64,000 nt of DNA from Acetatifactor muris (lineage in GTDB: Bacteria; Bacillota; Clostridia; Lachnospirales; Lachnospiraceae). The notes beneath the pieces are model-generated. The model had not been told where the DNA came from. It did not search any database and saw only the letters and a list, made by a program, of their open reading frames with translations. The stretch lies in assembly GCA_023663635.1 (NCBI GenBank), contig JAMPHD010000003.1, positions 1 to 64,000 of the forward strand, written 5' to 3'. The first letter of the stretch is position 1. Every line of letters starts with the position of its first letter. Below, piece by piece: positions 35,951-44,094 of the stretch. A program made the position numbers and the translations under genes.

Positions 35951-36715
35951 ATGAATATTGTGATCATCACGGGGGCATCCTCGGGAATCGGCAGGGAATT
36001 TGCGCTGCAGATGGACAGATACTTTGCGTCTGTCGATCAGTTCTGGTTGGTGGCCAGAAATCGGGAAAGACTCACGGAACTGGCGGGACAAATGCGGCAT
36101 AAGTGCAGGATCTTCGCCATGGACGCGACGGTCAACGCCCATCTGGAGCGACTGGAAAACGCAGTCATCAAGAGCCATGCCAAGGTTCGGATGCTGATCA
36201 ACTGCGCGGGATACGGCATCATGGGATCCTTTGCGGAGCGGGACAGGAAGGAAGAGTTGGGCATGATCCGCTTAAACTGCGAGGCGCTGACCAATCTCAC
36301 ACATCGCATGATCCCCCATATGAGACCGGGCAGCCATATTATTCAACTGGCCTCCTGCGCGGCATTTCTGCCCCAGCCGGACTTTGCGGTCTACGCCGCC
36401 TCCAAGGCCTATGTGCTGCGCTTTTCACAGGCTCTGGGAGAGGAGCTGCGGGGACGGGGCATCTATGTGACCGCCGTGTGCCCGGGACCTGTGGATACGC
36501 CGTTTTTTGACAGAGCGGAACAGCACGGCAGGACGCTCTCCATCAAGAAATACACCATGGTGTCCGCGGAGAGAGTGGTGCGGAAAGCCCTGCGGGACGC
36601 GCTCCACAGAAAGGCCAAATCCGTCTGCAGCCTGCCCATCAAGGGAGTGGAGCTCATATCCAAGGTCGTGCCCCACAGCTTTGCGCTGAAATGTATGACC
36701 AAGATGAAGATTTAG
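35951..36715 (+). CDS. Short-chain dehydrogenase/reductase
   Basis: This is an NAD(P)-dependent oxidoreductase of the SDR family with unknown substrate. The 254-residue protein has the cofactor motif TGASSGIG (7-14), the structural motif NCAGYG, and the catalytic Y148-x-x-x-K152 in YAASK, with the proton-relay serine in LASCAAFL read here as a Ser-Cys pair. The ATG at 35951 follows GGAAGGGAG, and the longer reading would run into the basic tail of the YgiQ gene. The C-terminus carries a basic patch, which might touch membrane or other proteins. Confidence 0.85.
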   Translation: MNIVIITGASSGIGREFALQMDRYFASVDQFWLVARNRERLTELAGQMRHKCRIFAMDATVNAHLERLENAVIKSHAKVRMLINCAGYGIMGSFAERDRKEELGMIRLNCEALTNLTHRMIPHMRPGSHIIQLASCAAFLPQPDFAVYAASKAYVLRFSQALGEELRGRGIYVTAVCPGPVDTPFFDRAEQHGRTLSIKKYTMVSAERVVRKALRDALHRKAKSVCSLPIKGVELISKVVPHSFALKCMTKMKI

Positions 36716-36775
36716 AAGACGTGACGCGATATACCGGGATACGGCATACCGGGATGCAGTATATGGAGGCATAAG

Positions 36776-37363
36776 ATGATCAAACCGGCCAGACTTTTTC
36801 TATATGATGACTATAAGGGGACCAGAGACTATCTGCGGGTGCAGGGACATTACGAATTGGCGCGCACGATCCTCTATTTCGCCATTTCTTTGAGCCTGTT
36901 TGTCGCGGGGATCCTGGCCACGGGAGACCGCATGAATCTTTTGACCATCGTGGCCGTCCTGGGTTGTCTGCCCGCCTGCAAGAGCGCCATCGACACCTTC
37001 ATGTTCATGCGCTACAAGGGCTGCAGCGCCCAAAACGCGGATGAGATCGATGCCCAGATGGAGGGACTGCAGGGGCTCTACGACAGGGTATTTACCTCCT
37101 ATGACAGGAATTTTCAGGTGGCTCATATCACGGTGAAGGGCAATACTCTGTGCGGATTCACGCAGGATCCCGCCTTTGAGGAACAGCTCTTTCGCGAGCA
37201 TATCACGGGCCTGTTAAAAAAGGACGGATTTGCGGACGTCTCCGTCAAGATCTTTGACGACATCCGCAAATATACGGACAGATTGGAGCAATTAAAAGTT
37301 TTGGACACGGAGGAGCGCAATACGGAAGGGATTCTGAACACCTTGAAGGACGTGTCATTGTAG
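36776..37363 (+). CDS. Unknown protein with two membrane segments
   Basis: The 195-residue product has two adjacent hydrophobic helices (about residues 31-48 and 53-71), preceded by a short basic and acidic start. It continues into a cytoplasmic-type domain of about 115 residues with alternating strands and helices (FQVAHITVKGNTLCGF, FADVSVKIFDDIRKYTDRL). I do not recognise it. AGGCATAAG is a poor binding site for the ATG. It ends 8 bases before the RluA gene, so it is probably co-transcribed with it and with recU. Confidence 0.7.
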   Translation: MIKPARLFLYDDYKGTRDYLRVQGHYELARTILYFAISLSLFVAGILATGDRMNLLTIVAVLGCLPACKSAIDTFMFMRYKGCSAQNADEIDAQMEGLQGLYDRVFTSYDRNFQVAHITVKGNTLCGFTQDPAFEEQLFREHITGLLKKDGFADVSVKIFDDIRKYTDRLEQLKVLDTEERNTEGILNTLKDVSL

Positions 37364-37371
37364 GAGTCGGT

Positions 37372-38334
37372 ATGCAGGAGATCATCATAGATTCCGGCCG
37401 GTCAGGACAACGGTTGGACAAGTTTTTGCGCAAATATCTGCCGGAGGCCGGAAACGGTTTTCTGTATAAGATGTTGCGCAAGAAAAATATTACACTGAAT
37501 AATAAACGAGCCGAGGGAAACGAGCTGCTGCAGCCCGGGGACGTGGTGAAACTCTTCCTGTCGGAGGAGACTCTCGCAAAGTTCGCCCCCGCCCGGGACG
37601 AGAGCGGCTATCTGAGGGCCTATGAACGCCTATCGGGCATATCCGTGATCCGGGAGGAGGCGGATATCCTCATCCTGAATAAACCCGTCGGAATCCTGAC
37701 ACAGAAGGCGGAGGATACCGACTTAAGTCTGAATGAATGGCTGGTGGGATATCTTCTGCAGTCGGGCAAAGTCACCGCAGAGAGCCTTCGCGCCTTCAGA
37801 CCCTCCGTGTGCAACCGGCTCGACCGCAACACCAGCGGCTTGGTGCTCTGCGCCAAGACTTTGGCGGGAGCGCAGTATCTGAGCCGCTGCATCCGCATGC
37901 GGGAGGTGGGCAAATTCTACCGCACGGTCTGCGTGGGCGAGATACGAAACGAGATCCGGATGGAGGGTTTCCTGCGCAAGGACAGGGCGGCCAACAAGGT
38001 ATCCGTATCTTCCAAGGCGGATGAACCGGATGCCCAAGAGATCCGCACCATCTGCAGACCTTTGTCCGCAAGTGGCGCCTACACCCTGTTGGAGGTGGAG
38101 CTCATCACCGGCAAGACCCATCAGATCCGGGCGCATCTGGCGAATATCGGGCATCCCGTGGCGGGTGATTTCAAATACGGCGACAGGGCCGTGAATGAAC
38201 GGCTGAGATCCCAATACGGTCTGACCGGACAGCTCTTACATGCGTATCGGATCGTGCTCCCCGAGGAGGGAGAGTTGATCGCGCCCTATCCGGAAATGTT
38301 TGAGAGGATCGTGAGGGGACTGGGACTGATTTAA
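37372..38334 (+). CDS. RluA-family pseudouridine synthase
   Basis: The enzyme converts specific uridines in rRNA or tRNA to pseudouridine. The 320-residue protein has an N-terminal S4-like RNA-binding domain (about 1-65) and the RluA catalytic domain with D151 in RLDRNTSGLVL, the TGKTHQIRAH block, and HPVAGDFKYG. Which RNA position it modifies cannot be read from the sequence (RluC/RluD class likely). It lies 8 bases after an unknown membrane protein gene and is followed 11 bases later by recU. A weak AGGAG site overlaps the end of the previous gene. Confidence 0.9.
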   Translation: MQEIIIDSGRSGQRLDKFLRKYLPEAGNGFLYKMLRKKNITLNNKRAEGNELLQPGDVVKLFLSEETLAKFAPARDESGYLRAYERLSGISVIREEADILILNKPVGILTQKAEDTDLSLNEWLVGYLLQSGKVTAESLRAFRPSVCNRLDRNTSGLVLCAKTLAGAQYLSRCIRMREVGKFYRTVCVGEIRNEIRMEGFLRKDRAANKVSVSSKADEPDAQEIRTICRPLSASGAYTLLEVELITGKTHQIRAHLANIGHPVAGDFKYGDRAVNERLRSQYGLTGQLLHAYRIVLPEEGELIAPYPEMFERIVRGLGLI

Positions 38335-38345
38335 AGGAGCAGAAG

Positions 38346-38894
38346 ATGGCCACATGGAATTCCAGAGGCCTTCGGGGTTCCACCCTGGAGGACATGATAA
38401 ACCGCACCAATGAAAAGTACATGGAGGCGGGTCTTGCGCTGATACAGAAAGTGCCGACCCCCATCACCCCCATAAAGATCGACAAGGAGACGCGCCATAT
38501 CACATTGGCCTATTTTGACCAAAAGAGTACCGTGGACTACATCGGGGCGGTGCAGGGCCTTCCGGTCTGCTTTGACGCCAAGGAATGCGCGACGGACACT
38601 TTTGCCCTGCAGAACATTCACGAACATCAGGTGGAGTTCATGCGACGTTTCGAGCGCCAGGGCGGCATCGCTTTTTTCCTGATCTACTATACCCACAAGG
38701 ATCTGCTGTACTATCTGCCCTTTGAGATGCTTGATTTCTTTTGGCAGAGGGCGTTGGACGGTGGGCGCAAGAGTTTTCGCTTTGAGGAACTCAATCCGGA
38801 ATATATATTGCCGCAAAAGCACGGCATTTTGGTGCCTTATCTGGACGCCATGCAGCGGGACCTGGACGACAGGGGGGAGGAGTTTACAAAATGA
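38346..38894 (+). CDS. recU: Holliday junction resolvase RecU
   Basis: RecU cuts four-way junctions in Firmicutes in place of RuvC. The 182-residue protein has the family start WNSRGLRGSTLEDMINRTNE and the nuclease core TVDYIGAVQGLPVCFDAKECA. The conserved HQVEFMRRFERQGGIAFFLI helix follows, with the TK end. AAAGGAG lies just before the ATG. The next gene overlaps its stop (ATGA at 38891-38894). RecU with RuvAB at 4.2 kb makes a complete branch-migration and resolution set in one window, though they are not in one operon. Confidence 0.95.
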   Translation: MATWNSRGLRGSTLEDMINRTNEKYMEAGLALIQKVPTPITPIKIDKETRHITLAYFDQKSTVDYIGAVQGLPVCFDAKECATDTFALQNIHEHQVEFMRRFERQGGIAFFLIYYTHKDLLYYLPFEMLDFFWQRALDGGRKSFRFEELNPEYILPQKHGILVPYLDAMQRDLDDRGEEFTK

Positions 38895-38914
38895 AAGGAG
38901 TTTACAAAATGAAA
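38879..38914 (+). repeat. 18-bp tandem duplication of a ribosome binding site and start codon
   Basis: GGAGTTTACAAAATGAAA occurs twice in direct tandem (38879-38896, 38897-38914), giving two Shine-Dalgarno/ATG sets in the same frame. The first set overlaps the recU stop. Confidence 0.85.
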
Positions 38915-39385
38915 AAAGAAGGACAACCAAAAAATCTCAAGGGACTGATCTTTATCGTATTGGCATTGTGTCTGATTTTGCTCATCCTGGCGAATCTGAT
39001 CCCTTTCACAACGAAGGTGTCCGGCGAATACGATGCCGCCATTTTAAGTTTTGCCACGAGGGAACAGACCGGGACGACAAAGGTACGCTTTGAGGGAAAC
39101 TACACCCGTTATCTCTTCAATACTTTGTTTCAGGACAGATTTGAGGGAGAATTTTATTTAGAGGGAAATTCTGTGTCTGAGCGATACGGCGCGCATGCCT
39201 TTGCGGATTTTGGCAAGGGTCTGACTTGGGAGAAACAGGGTTTGTTGGCCTGTTATAATGAGGAGCTCAACAGACTGGAATTTGTGGGAACCATTGTGCA
39301 GAGAGCGCCGCTCAGATCGGGTTATCTGATCCTGACCGAGCCCATGACGCCGGGGGAGGATGATCTGATCGTGGTATTCCCGTAA
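38909..39385 (+). CDS. Unknown protein with one membrane anchor
   Basis: The 158-residue product has one N-terminal membrane segment (about residues 11-33) and an outward-facing beta-rich domain, fitting an anchored extracytoplasmic protein. No family is recognised. Two in-frame ATG/Shine-Dalgarno sets are possible, at 38891 (overlapping the recU stop) and at 38909, because an 18-bp unit is duplicated. I choose 38909 since AAAGGAG sits 8 bases before it, but the longer 164-residue form is equally possible. It is the last gene of the run before the histidine operon. Confidence 0.7.
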   Translation: MKKEGQPKNLKGLIFIVLALCLILLILANLIPFTTKVSGEYDAAILSFATREQTGTTKVRFEGNYTRYLFNTLFQDRFEGEFYLEGNSVSERYGAHAFADFGKGLTWEKQGLLACYNEELNRLEFVGTIVQRAPLRSGYLILTEPMTPGEDDLIVVFP

Positions 39386-39456
39386 AACGCGGGCTGTGGT
39401 CGGGAAAATGGCGGAATTTCCCGAACCTGCGCATGAATCCCGACTGACGTTCGCAC

Positions 39457-39485
39457 TTGACAAGAGTGGGGTTTTTCTGTATACT
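39457..39485 (+). promoter_or_regulatory. Strong promoter of the histidine operon
   Basis: A perfect TTGACA (39457-39462) and TATACT (39480-39485) are 17 bases apart, 219 bases before the hisZ start. The 319-base gap between 39386 and 39704 also holds a 7-bp stem (CGGGAAA at 39401-39407 with TTTCCCG at 39417-39423) and a repeat (39607-39676). I see no T-box signature. Confidence 0.75.
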
Positions 39486-39606
39486 ACAAAATAGTCCGTT
39501 CTTCATCATGCTACCATGGCAGCGCGTTAATACGATAAAGCACCAAAAAACCAAGGCACCTAAATGTTAAATTGACGAAATTCTATAACGCCACACACCA
39601 AAGCAA

Positions 39607-39676
39607 GGCCGAAACATGAGGGCCGAAACATGAAGAAAGAGGCGTGGAGCCGGAACATGAAGACGGGAACATGACG
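39607..39676 (+). repeat. Degenerate short repeat in the hisZ leader
   Basis: Four copies of a 14-15-base unit with core (C/G)(C/G)G(A/G)AACATGA begin near 39607, 39621, 39648 and 39663; the first two are tandem. Each copy contains ATGA, a start overlapping a stop. The unit repeats in the transcribed leader before hisZ and may be a product of slippage or a short regulatory array. Confidence 0.55.
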
Positions 39677-39704
39677 ATCGGAGAATTTGTGAGGACGGTT
39701 GCGT

Positions 39705-40829
39705 ATGAGCAAAAAATTATTACATACGCCGGAGGGCGTGCGCGATGTTTATGGCAGGGAATATGCGAGAAAACTATGGGTGGAAAGTCAGATTCACAAA
39801 GAGATCGCCGGATATGGGTATGAGGATATTCAGACTCCCACCTTTGAATTTTTTGATATCTTTTCCAAAGAAATAGGCACTACGCCCAGCAAGGAGCTTT
39901 ATAAGTTCTTTGACAAAGAGGGAAATACTCTGGTGCTGCGCCCGGATTTTACCCCTTCCATCGCAAGGTGCGCCGCCAAGTATTTTATGGACGAGGACGT
40001 GCCCATCCGTTTCAGCTATATGGGAAATACCTTCACCAACACTTCCAATCTGCAGGGAAAGTTAAAGGAAGTGACCCAGATGGGGGCGGAACTCATCGGG
40101 GAGCCTTCCGTGGAAGCGGATGCCGAAATCATAAGTCTTGTCATTGAATCCCTGAAAAGTACGGGACTTTGCGGATTTCGGGTGAGTATCGGCGAGATGG
40201 AGTATTTTAAGGGCTTATGCGAGGAAGCGGGGCTTGATGAGGAGACGGAGCTTGACCTTCGCGCCTGTATTTCGGGAAAAAATTATTTTGCGGCGCAGGA
40301 GCTTTTAAATGAGCGCAAAGTGGCGGAGCCATATCACGGGATCCTGCTCAAGGTGGCGGATCTGTTTGGCAGCATGGACTCCCTCGGCGATGCCAAAAAG
40401 CTTGTGCAAAATAAGCGTTCCCTTGCTGCCGTTGAGCGGCTGGAAAAACTGTATGAGGTTCTGGGTCTTTACGGGGTGCAGGAGTATGTGTCCTTTGATC
40501 TGGGGATGCTGAGCAAATATAATTATTACACGGGCGTTATTTTCAAGGCGTACACCTATGGGATCGGAAACGCCGTGGTAAAGGGCGGCAGATATGACAG
40601 TCTCCTTCGCCGGTTCGGCAAGGACGCGCCGGCCATCGGCTTTGTGATCGTAATTGATGATATCATGGAGGCGTTGGCGGGACAGAAGGCAGAGATTCCC
40701 TTTCCGGAGGGCGCGGTCATTTTAAAATATCGAAAAGAAAACGGCGCTGACTATGCTGAAAAGTTAAGACAGGCAAAGGAACTTCGGGAAAGCGGCAGGG
40801 CAGTGATATTGACCCCGGAAACAAAATAA
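39705..40829 (+). CDS. hisZ: ATP phosphoribosyltransferase regulatory subunit HisZ
   Basis: HisZ is a histidyl-tRNA-synthetase-like protein that forms a complex with the short HisG, catalysing the first step of histidine synthesis and carrying feedback control. The 374-residue product has the class II synthetase core: HTPEGVRDVYGREY at the start, the motif 2-type VLRPDFTPSIAR and the motif 3-like region. It lacks the anticodon-binding domain, as expected. I take the ATG at 39705 rather than the TTG at 39699. GAGG lies upstream. The gene is AT-richer than hisD/hisB, and hisG is downstream. Confidence 0.9.
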   Translation: MSKKLLHTPEGVRDVYGREYARKLWVESQIHKEIAGYGYEDIQTPTFEFFDIFSKEIGTTPSKELYKFFDKEGNTLVLRPDFTPSIARCAAKYFMDEDVPIRFSYMGNTFTNTSNLQGKLKEVTQMGAELIGEPSVEADAEIISLVIESLKSTGLCGFRVSIGEMEYFKGLCEEAGLDEETELDLRACISGKNYFAAQELLNERKVAEPYHGILLKVADLFGSMDSLGDAKKLVQNKRSLAAVERLEKLYEVLGLYGVQEYVSFDLGMLSKYNYYTGVIFKAYTYGIGNAVVKGGRYDSLLRRFGKDAPAIGFVIVIDDIMEALAGQKAEIPFPEGAVILKYRKENGADYAEKLRQAKELRESGRAVILTPETK

Positions 40830-40847
40830 GAGAATGAGAGGAATTAT

Positions 40848-41390
40848 ATGTCAAAAGAAAAGAATTTATGCAAGGCAAAAGATTTGCTCTTGAGCGCTTT
40901 GACAGACAAGGGGTGGAAGATTGAAAAAACCGGTACGGATACATGTCATTTACCCGAAAGCGTTCAAAACAGATATCATATTCCCCAAGATATACTTTCT
41001 GCCGAAGGAAACGTGCTTGCGGAATACATGGAATTTCTTGCGGATACCCGTATTTGCGTCAATCCGGATGAAACCGTTTGGATGTTATGCGCAGAGGATT
41101 TTAACCGGGAGAGCGAGGATGCCTTTCAATGGAATGAATTTGAAATGATGAGTCTGCAGGCGGCGGTTGATGAGGATGATGAGGAATGGCAAAAGGATAT
41201 CAGGGCATTTTGGGACAAACATCTGCCGATCTGCCTTTCCGTCCGCGACGGATATTCGTATTACGCCATCCGCATAAACGACGGTCATGTTGTCTGCGGT
41301 TATGAACCGGAGTTTGAAGAAACAACGGATATGGCAGATTCTTTTTACGGATTTGCCGAGATGGTATCTGACGGAGCAGTTGATCTATGA
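40848..41390 (+). CDS. SUKH-like protein embedded in the histidine operon
   Basis: The 180-residue acidic product has a helix-rich start and a C-terminal segment (DGYSYYAIRINDGHVVCGYEPEFEE) that resembles the SMI1/KNR4 (SUKH) fold, whose members are often immunity proteins for toxins. Recognition is only moderate. No catalytic residues are seen. It sits between hisZ and hisG, 18 bases after one and 13 bases before the other. Genes of histidine synthesis do not need such a protein, so this looks like an insertion of accessory origin with AT-richer composition. GAGAGGA lies before the ATG. Confidence 0.65.
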   Translation: MSKEKNLCKAKDLLLSALTDKGWKIEKTGTDTCHLPESVQNRYHIPQDILSAEGNVLAEYMEFLADTRICVNPDETVWMLCAEDFNRESEDAFQWNEFEMMSLQAAVDEDDEEWQKDIRAFWDKHLPICLSVRDGYSYYAIRINDGHVVCGYEPEFEETTDMADSFYGFAEMVSDGAVDL

Positions 41391-41403
41391 CATGGAGATT
41401 CAT

Positions 41404-42054
41404 ATGAGTAACAATAAATATCTGACATTTGCCCTCGGAAAAGGAAGGCTTGCAAATAAGACAATGGAGCTCTTTGAGCAGATCGGAATCACCTGCCGGG
41501 AAATGCAGGACAAGGATTCCCGTAAACTGATCTTTGTAGACGAAGAACTAAAACTGCGCTTTTTCCTTGCGAAAGGTCCCGATGTACCCACCTATGTGGA
41601 GTATGGCGCTGCGGATATCGGCGTGGTGGGCAGGGACACCATTTTGGAAGAAAACCGCAATGTCTATGAAGTGCTTGACTTGGGTTTCGGAAAATGCCGT
41701 ATGTGTGTCTGCGGTCCGGAATCCGCAAAGGAACTGTTACAGCATCATGAGCGAATTCGGGTTGCAAGCAAATATCCCAACATTGCCAAGGATTATTTTT
41801 ACAACAAAAAGCATCAGACCGTGGACATCATCAAATTGAACGGCTCCGTGGAGTTGGGGCCTCTGGTGGAACTTTCGGACGTGATCGTGGACATCGTGGA
41901 GACGGGATCCACCTTGAGAGAGAACGGACTGGAAGTGTTGGAGGAGGTATGCCCTCTGTCCGCCAGGATGATCGTAAATCCCGTGAGCCTGCAGATGGAC
42001 TCGGAGCGCATCCGCAATCTGGTGACGAGGCTGCGCGACAGACTAAACAGATAA
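41404..42054 (+). CDS. hisG: ATP phosphoribosyltransferase, short form
   Basis: HisG joins ATP with PRPP, the first committed step of histidine synthesis. The 216-residue product is the short form, which needs HisZ as a regulatory partner; this agrees with hisZ upstream. Visible motifs are ALGKGRL near the start, GAADIGVVGRD, and the PRPP loop region VDIVETGSTLRENGLEVLEE. The ATG at 41404 follows GGAG 6 bases upstream; an in-frame ATG at 41392 is less well placed. It is followed by hisD. Confidence 0.95.
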   Translation: MSNNKYLTFALGKGRLANKTMELFEQIGITCREMQDKDSRKLIFVDEELKLRFFLAKGPDVPTYVEYGAADIGVVGRDTILEENRNVYEVLDLGFGKCRMCVCGPESAKELLQHHERIRVASKYPNIAKDYFYNKKHQTVDIIKLNGSVELGPLVELSDVIVDIVETGSTLRENGLEVLEEVCPLSARMIVNPVSLQMDSERIRNLVTRLRDRLNR

Positions 42055-42129
42055 AACAAATTGGCGGATAAGGCAGAATGGCAAGTAAATCGGAATACGA
42101 AAAAGGCATAAGCTGAGAAGGAGCAGAAA

Positions 42130-43419
42130 ATGAAGATCATAGAGTTGAATCGGGAGACGAAAGCCAATTTATTGAATGATTTGTTAAAGCGAAGTCCCAA
42201 TCATTACGGGCAGTATGAGGCCACTGTCAGCGAGATCGTGGAGAATGTCAAGGAGAATGGGGACAGGGCAGTGTTCGATTACACCGCCGAATTTGACAAA
42301 TTTGCCCTCAGTCCCGAGACTATCCGGGTGACGCGGGCGGAGATCGAGGAAGCCTATACCAAACTGGATGAGGAGTTGATCTCCGTGATCAGGCACTCTG
42401 CGGAAAATATCCGCGCCTTTCACGGCAGACAGCTCAGAAACAGTTGGTTTGACGCCAAGGAAGACGGCACGATCCTGGGAATCCGGATCACGGCCATCGG
42501 CAGGGTGGGCGTGTATGTGCCCGGAGGCAAGGCCGCCTATCCCTCCAGCGTACTGATGAATGTGATTCCCGCCAAGGTGGCCGGCGTGAGCGAGATCATC
42601 ATGACCACGCCCCCCGGAGCGGACGGGCGCGTCAATCCGGGGACATTGGTGGCCGCGGACATTGCGGGGGTGGACACCATCTACAAGGTGGGCGGCGCAC
42701 AGGCCATCGCCGCAATGGCGTTCGGGACCGAATCCGTCCCCAAGGTTGACAAGATCGTGGGGCCCGGCAATATCTTTGTGGCTCTGGCCAAGAAGGCCGT
42801 GTACGGCTATGTGAGCATTGACTCCATCGCCGGCCCCAGTGAGATTCTGGTCCTGGCGGATGAGAGCGCCAATCCCCGCTATGTGGCGGCGGATCTTCTG
42901 TCTCAGGCCGAGCATGACGAGTTGGCCAGCGCCATTCTGATCACGACTTCGAGAGAGCTGGCGGAGAGAGTGTCCGCGGAGGCGGAGGCTTTCACCGAGG
43001 TGTTGGATCGCCGGGAGATCATCCGAAAATCACTGGACAATTACGGCTATATTCTGGTGGCGGAAAATATGCGGGATGCCATCGACGCGGTCAATGAGAT
43101 CGCCTCGGAACACTTGGAGATCCTCACAAAGAATCCCTTTGACATCATGACGCGCGTCAAAAACGCGGGAGCCATCTTCCTGGGAGAGTACGCGTCAGAG
43201 CCCCTGGGGGACTATTTCGCGGGACCCAACCATATTTTGCCCACCAACGGCACCGCCAAATTCTTCTCCCCGGTGAATGTGGATGATTTCATCAAGAAGA
43301 GCAGCATCATCTCGTATTCGAGAGAGGCTCTGGAAAAGGTACATCGCGAGATCGAACTGTTTGCGGAGAGCGAGGGACTGACCGCCCACGCCAACAGTAT
43401 CAAAGTACGATTTGAATAA
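42130..43419 (+). CDS. hisD: Histidinol dehydrogenase
   Basis: HisD oxidises histidinol to histidine in two NAD-dependent steps, using a zinc ion. The 429-residue protein has the conserved RVGVYVPGGKAAYPSSVLM, KIVGPGNIFVALAKK and the SQAEHDELASAILIT zinc-site region, with the C-terminal block SEHLEI and LPTNGTAKF. AGAAGGAGCAG precedes the ATG. A 75-base gap follows hisG and hisB comes 20 bases later. Confidence 0.97.
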   Translation: MKIIELNRETKANLLNDLLKRSPNHYGQYEATVSEIVENVKENGDRAVFDYTAEFDKFALSPETIRVTRAEIEEAYTKLDEELISVIRHSAENIRAFHGRQLRNSWFDAKEDGTILGIRITAIGRVGVYVPGGKAAYPSSVLMNVIPAKVAGVSEIIMTTPPGADGRVNPGTLVAADIAGVDTIYKVGGAQAIAAMAFGTESVPKVDKIVGPGNIFVALAKKAVYGYVSIDSIAGPSEILVLADESANPRYVAADLLSQAEHDELASAILITTSRELAERVSAEAEAFTEVLDRREIIRKSLDNYGYILVAENMRDAIDAVNEIASEHLEILTKNPFDIMTRVKNAGAIFLGEYASEPLGDYFAGPNHILPTNGTAKFFSPVNVDDFIKKSSIISYSREALEKVHREIELFAESEGLTAHANSIKVRFE

Positions 43420-43439
43420 AGAGAGCGGGAGGGACGAAA

Positions 43440-44030
43440 ATGGCGAGAACGGCGAAATTCAAGCGCAGCACAAAGGAGACGGACATTCAGCTCACATTCA
43501 ATGCGGACGGCAACGGAAATGCCTCCGTGGACACGGGGATCGGCTTTTTGGATCACATGTTGGAGGGTTTTGCCAAACACGGATTTTTTGATCTGGAATG
43601 CAAGGTGAAGGGCGATCTGCAGGTGGACGGACACCACACGACGGAGGACACCGGCATCGTGCTCGGCAGCGCCATCAAGGCGGCGGCGGGAGACAAGAAG
43701 GGAATCAGACGTTACGGCTATTTTATTTTGCCCATGGACGATGCTCTGGCGCTCTGTGCCGTGGATCTGTGCGGGAGACCCTATCTGAATTTTGAGTGCG
43801 AATTCCCCACGGAGCGCATCGGCTATCTGGACACGGAGCTGATCCGGGAATTTTTCTATGCGGTCTCTTACAGCGCAGGCATGAATCTGCATATCAAAAT
43901 GCTCTCCGGCGTCAACAGCCACCATATGGCGGAGGCCATGTTCAAAGCCTTTGCCAAGGCATTGGATATGGCTCTGAGCCCGGAACCCCGCACCACGGAA
44001 GTGCTCTCCACCAAGGGCAGTCTGGAATGA
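43440..44030 (+). CDS. hisB: Imidazoleglycerol-phosphate dehydratase
   Basis: HisB removes water from imidazoleglycerol phosphate, using manganese. The 196-residue product has the duplicated metal-binding motifs GFLDHMLEGFAKHG and DGHHTTEDTGIVLG, and the SGVNSHHMAEAMFKAFAKAL block near the end. It is the single-domain form, not fused to HisN-type phosphatase. GGGAGGGACGAAA precedes the ATG. It lies in the histidine operon between hisD and the HisIE gene. Confidence 0.96.
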   Translation: MARTAKFKRSTKETDIQLTFNADGNGNASVDTGIGFLDHMLEGFAKHGFFDLECKVKGDLQVDGHHTTEDTGIVLGSAIKAAAGDKKGIRRYGYFILPMDDALALCAVDLCGRPYLNFECEFPTERIGYLDTELIREFFYAVSYSAGMNLHIKMLSGVNSHHMAEAMFKAFAKALDMALSPEPRTTEVLSTKGSLE

Positions 44031-44094
44031 TATGACTCTGTGACAGATACCTTTGCGACAGTTCATAACGAAAGAAACCGAGAGGAATAAATAC

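Noticed and set aside
39486..39704. A possible T-box riboswitch in the histidine leader
   Set aside because: No T-box signature (AGGGUGGNACCGCG-type) and no clear antiterminator pair were found; a histidine codon run is also missing.
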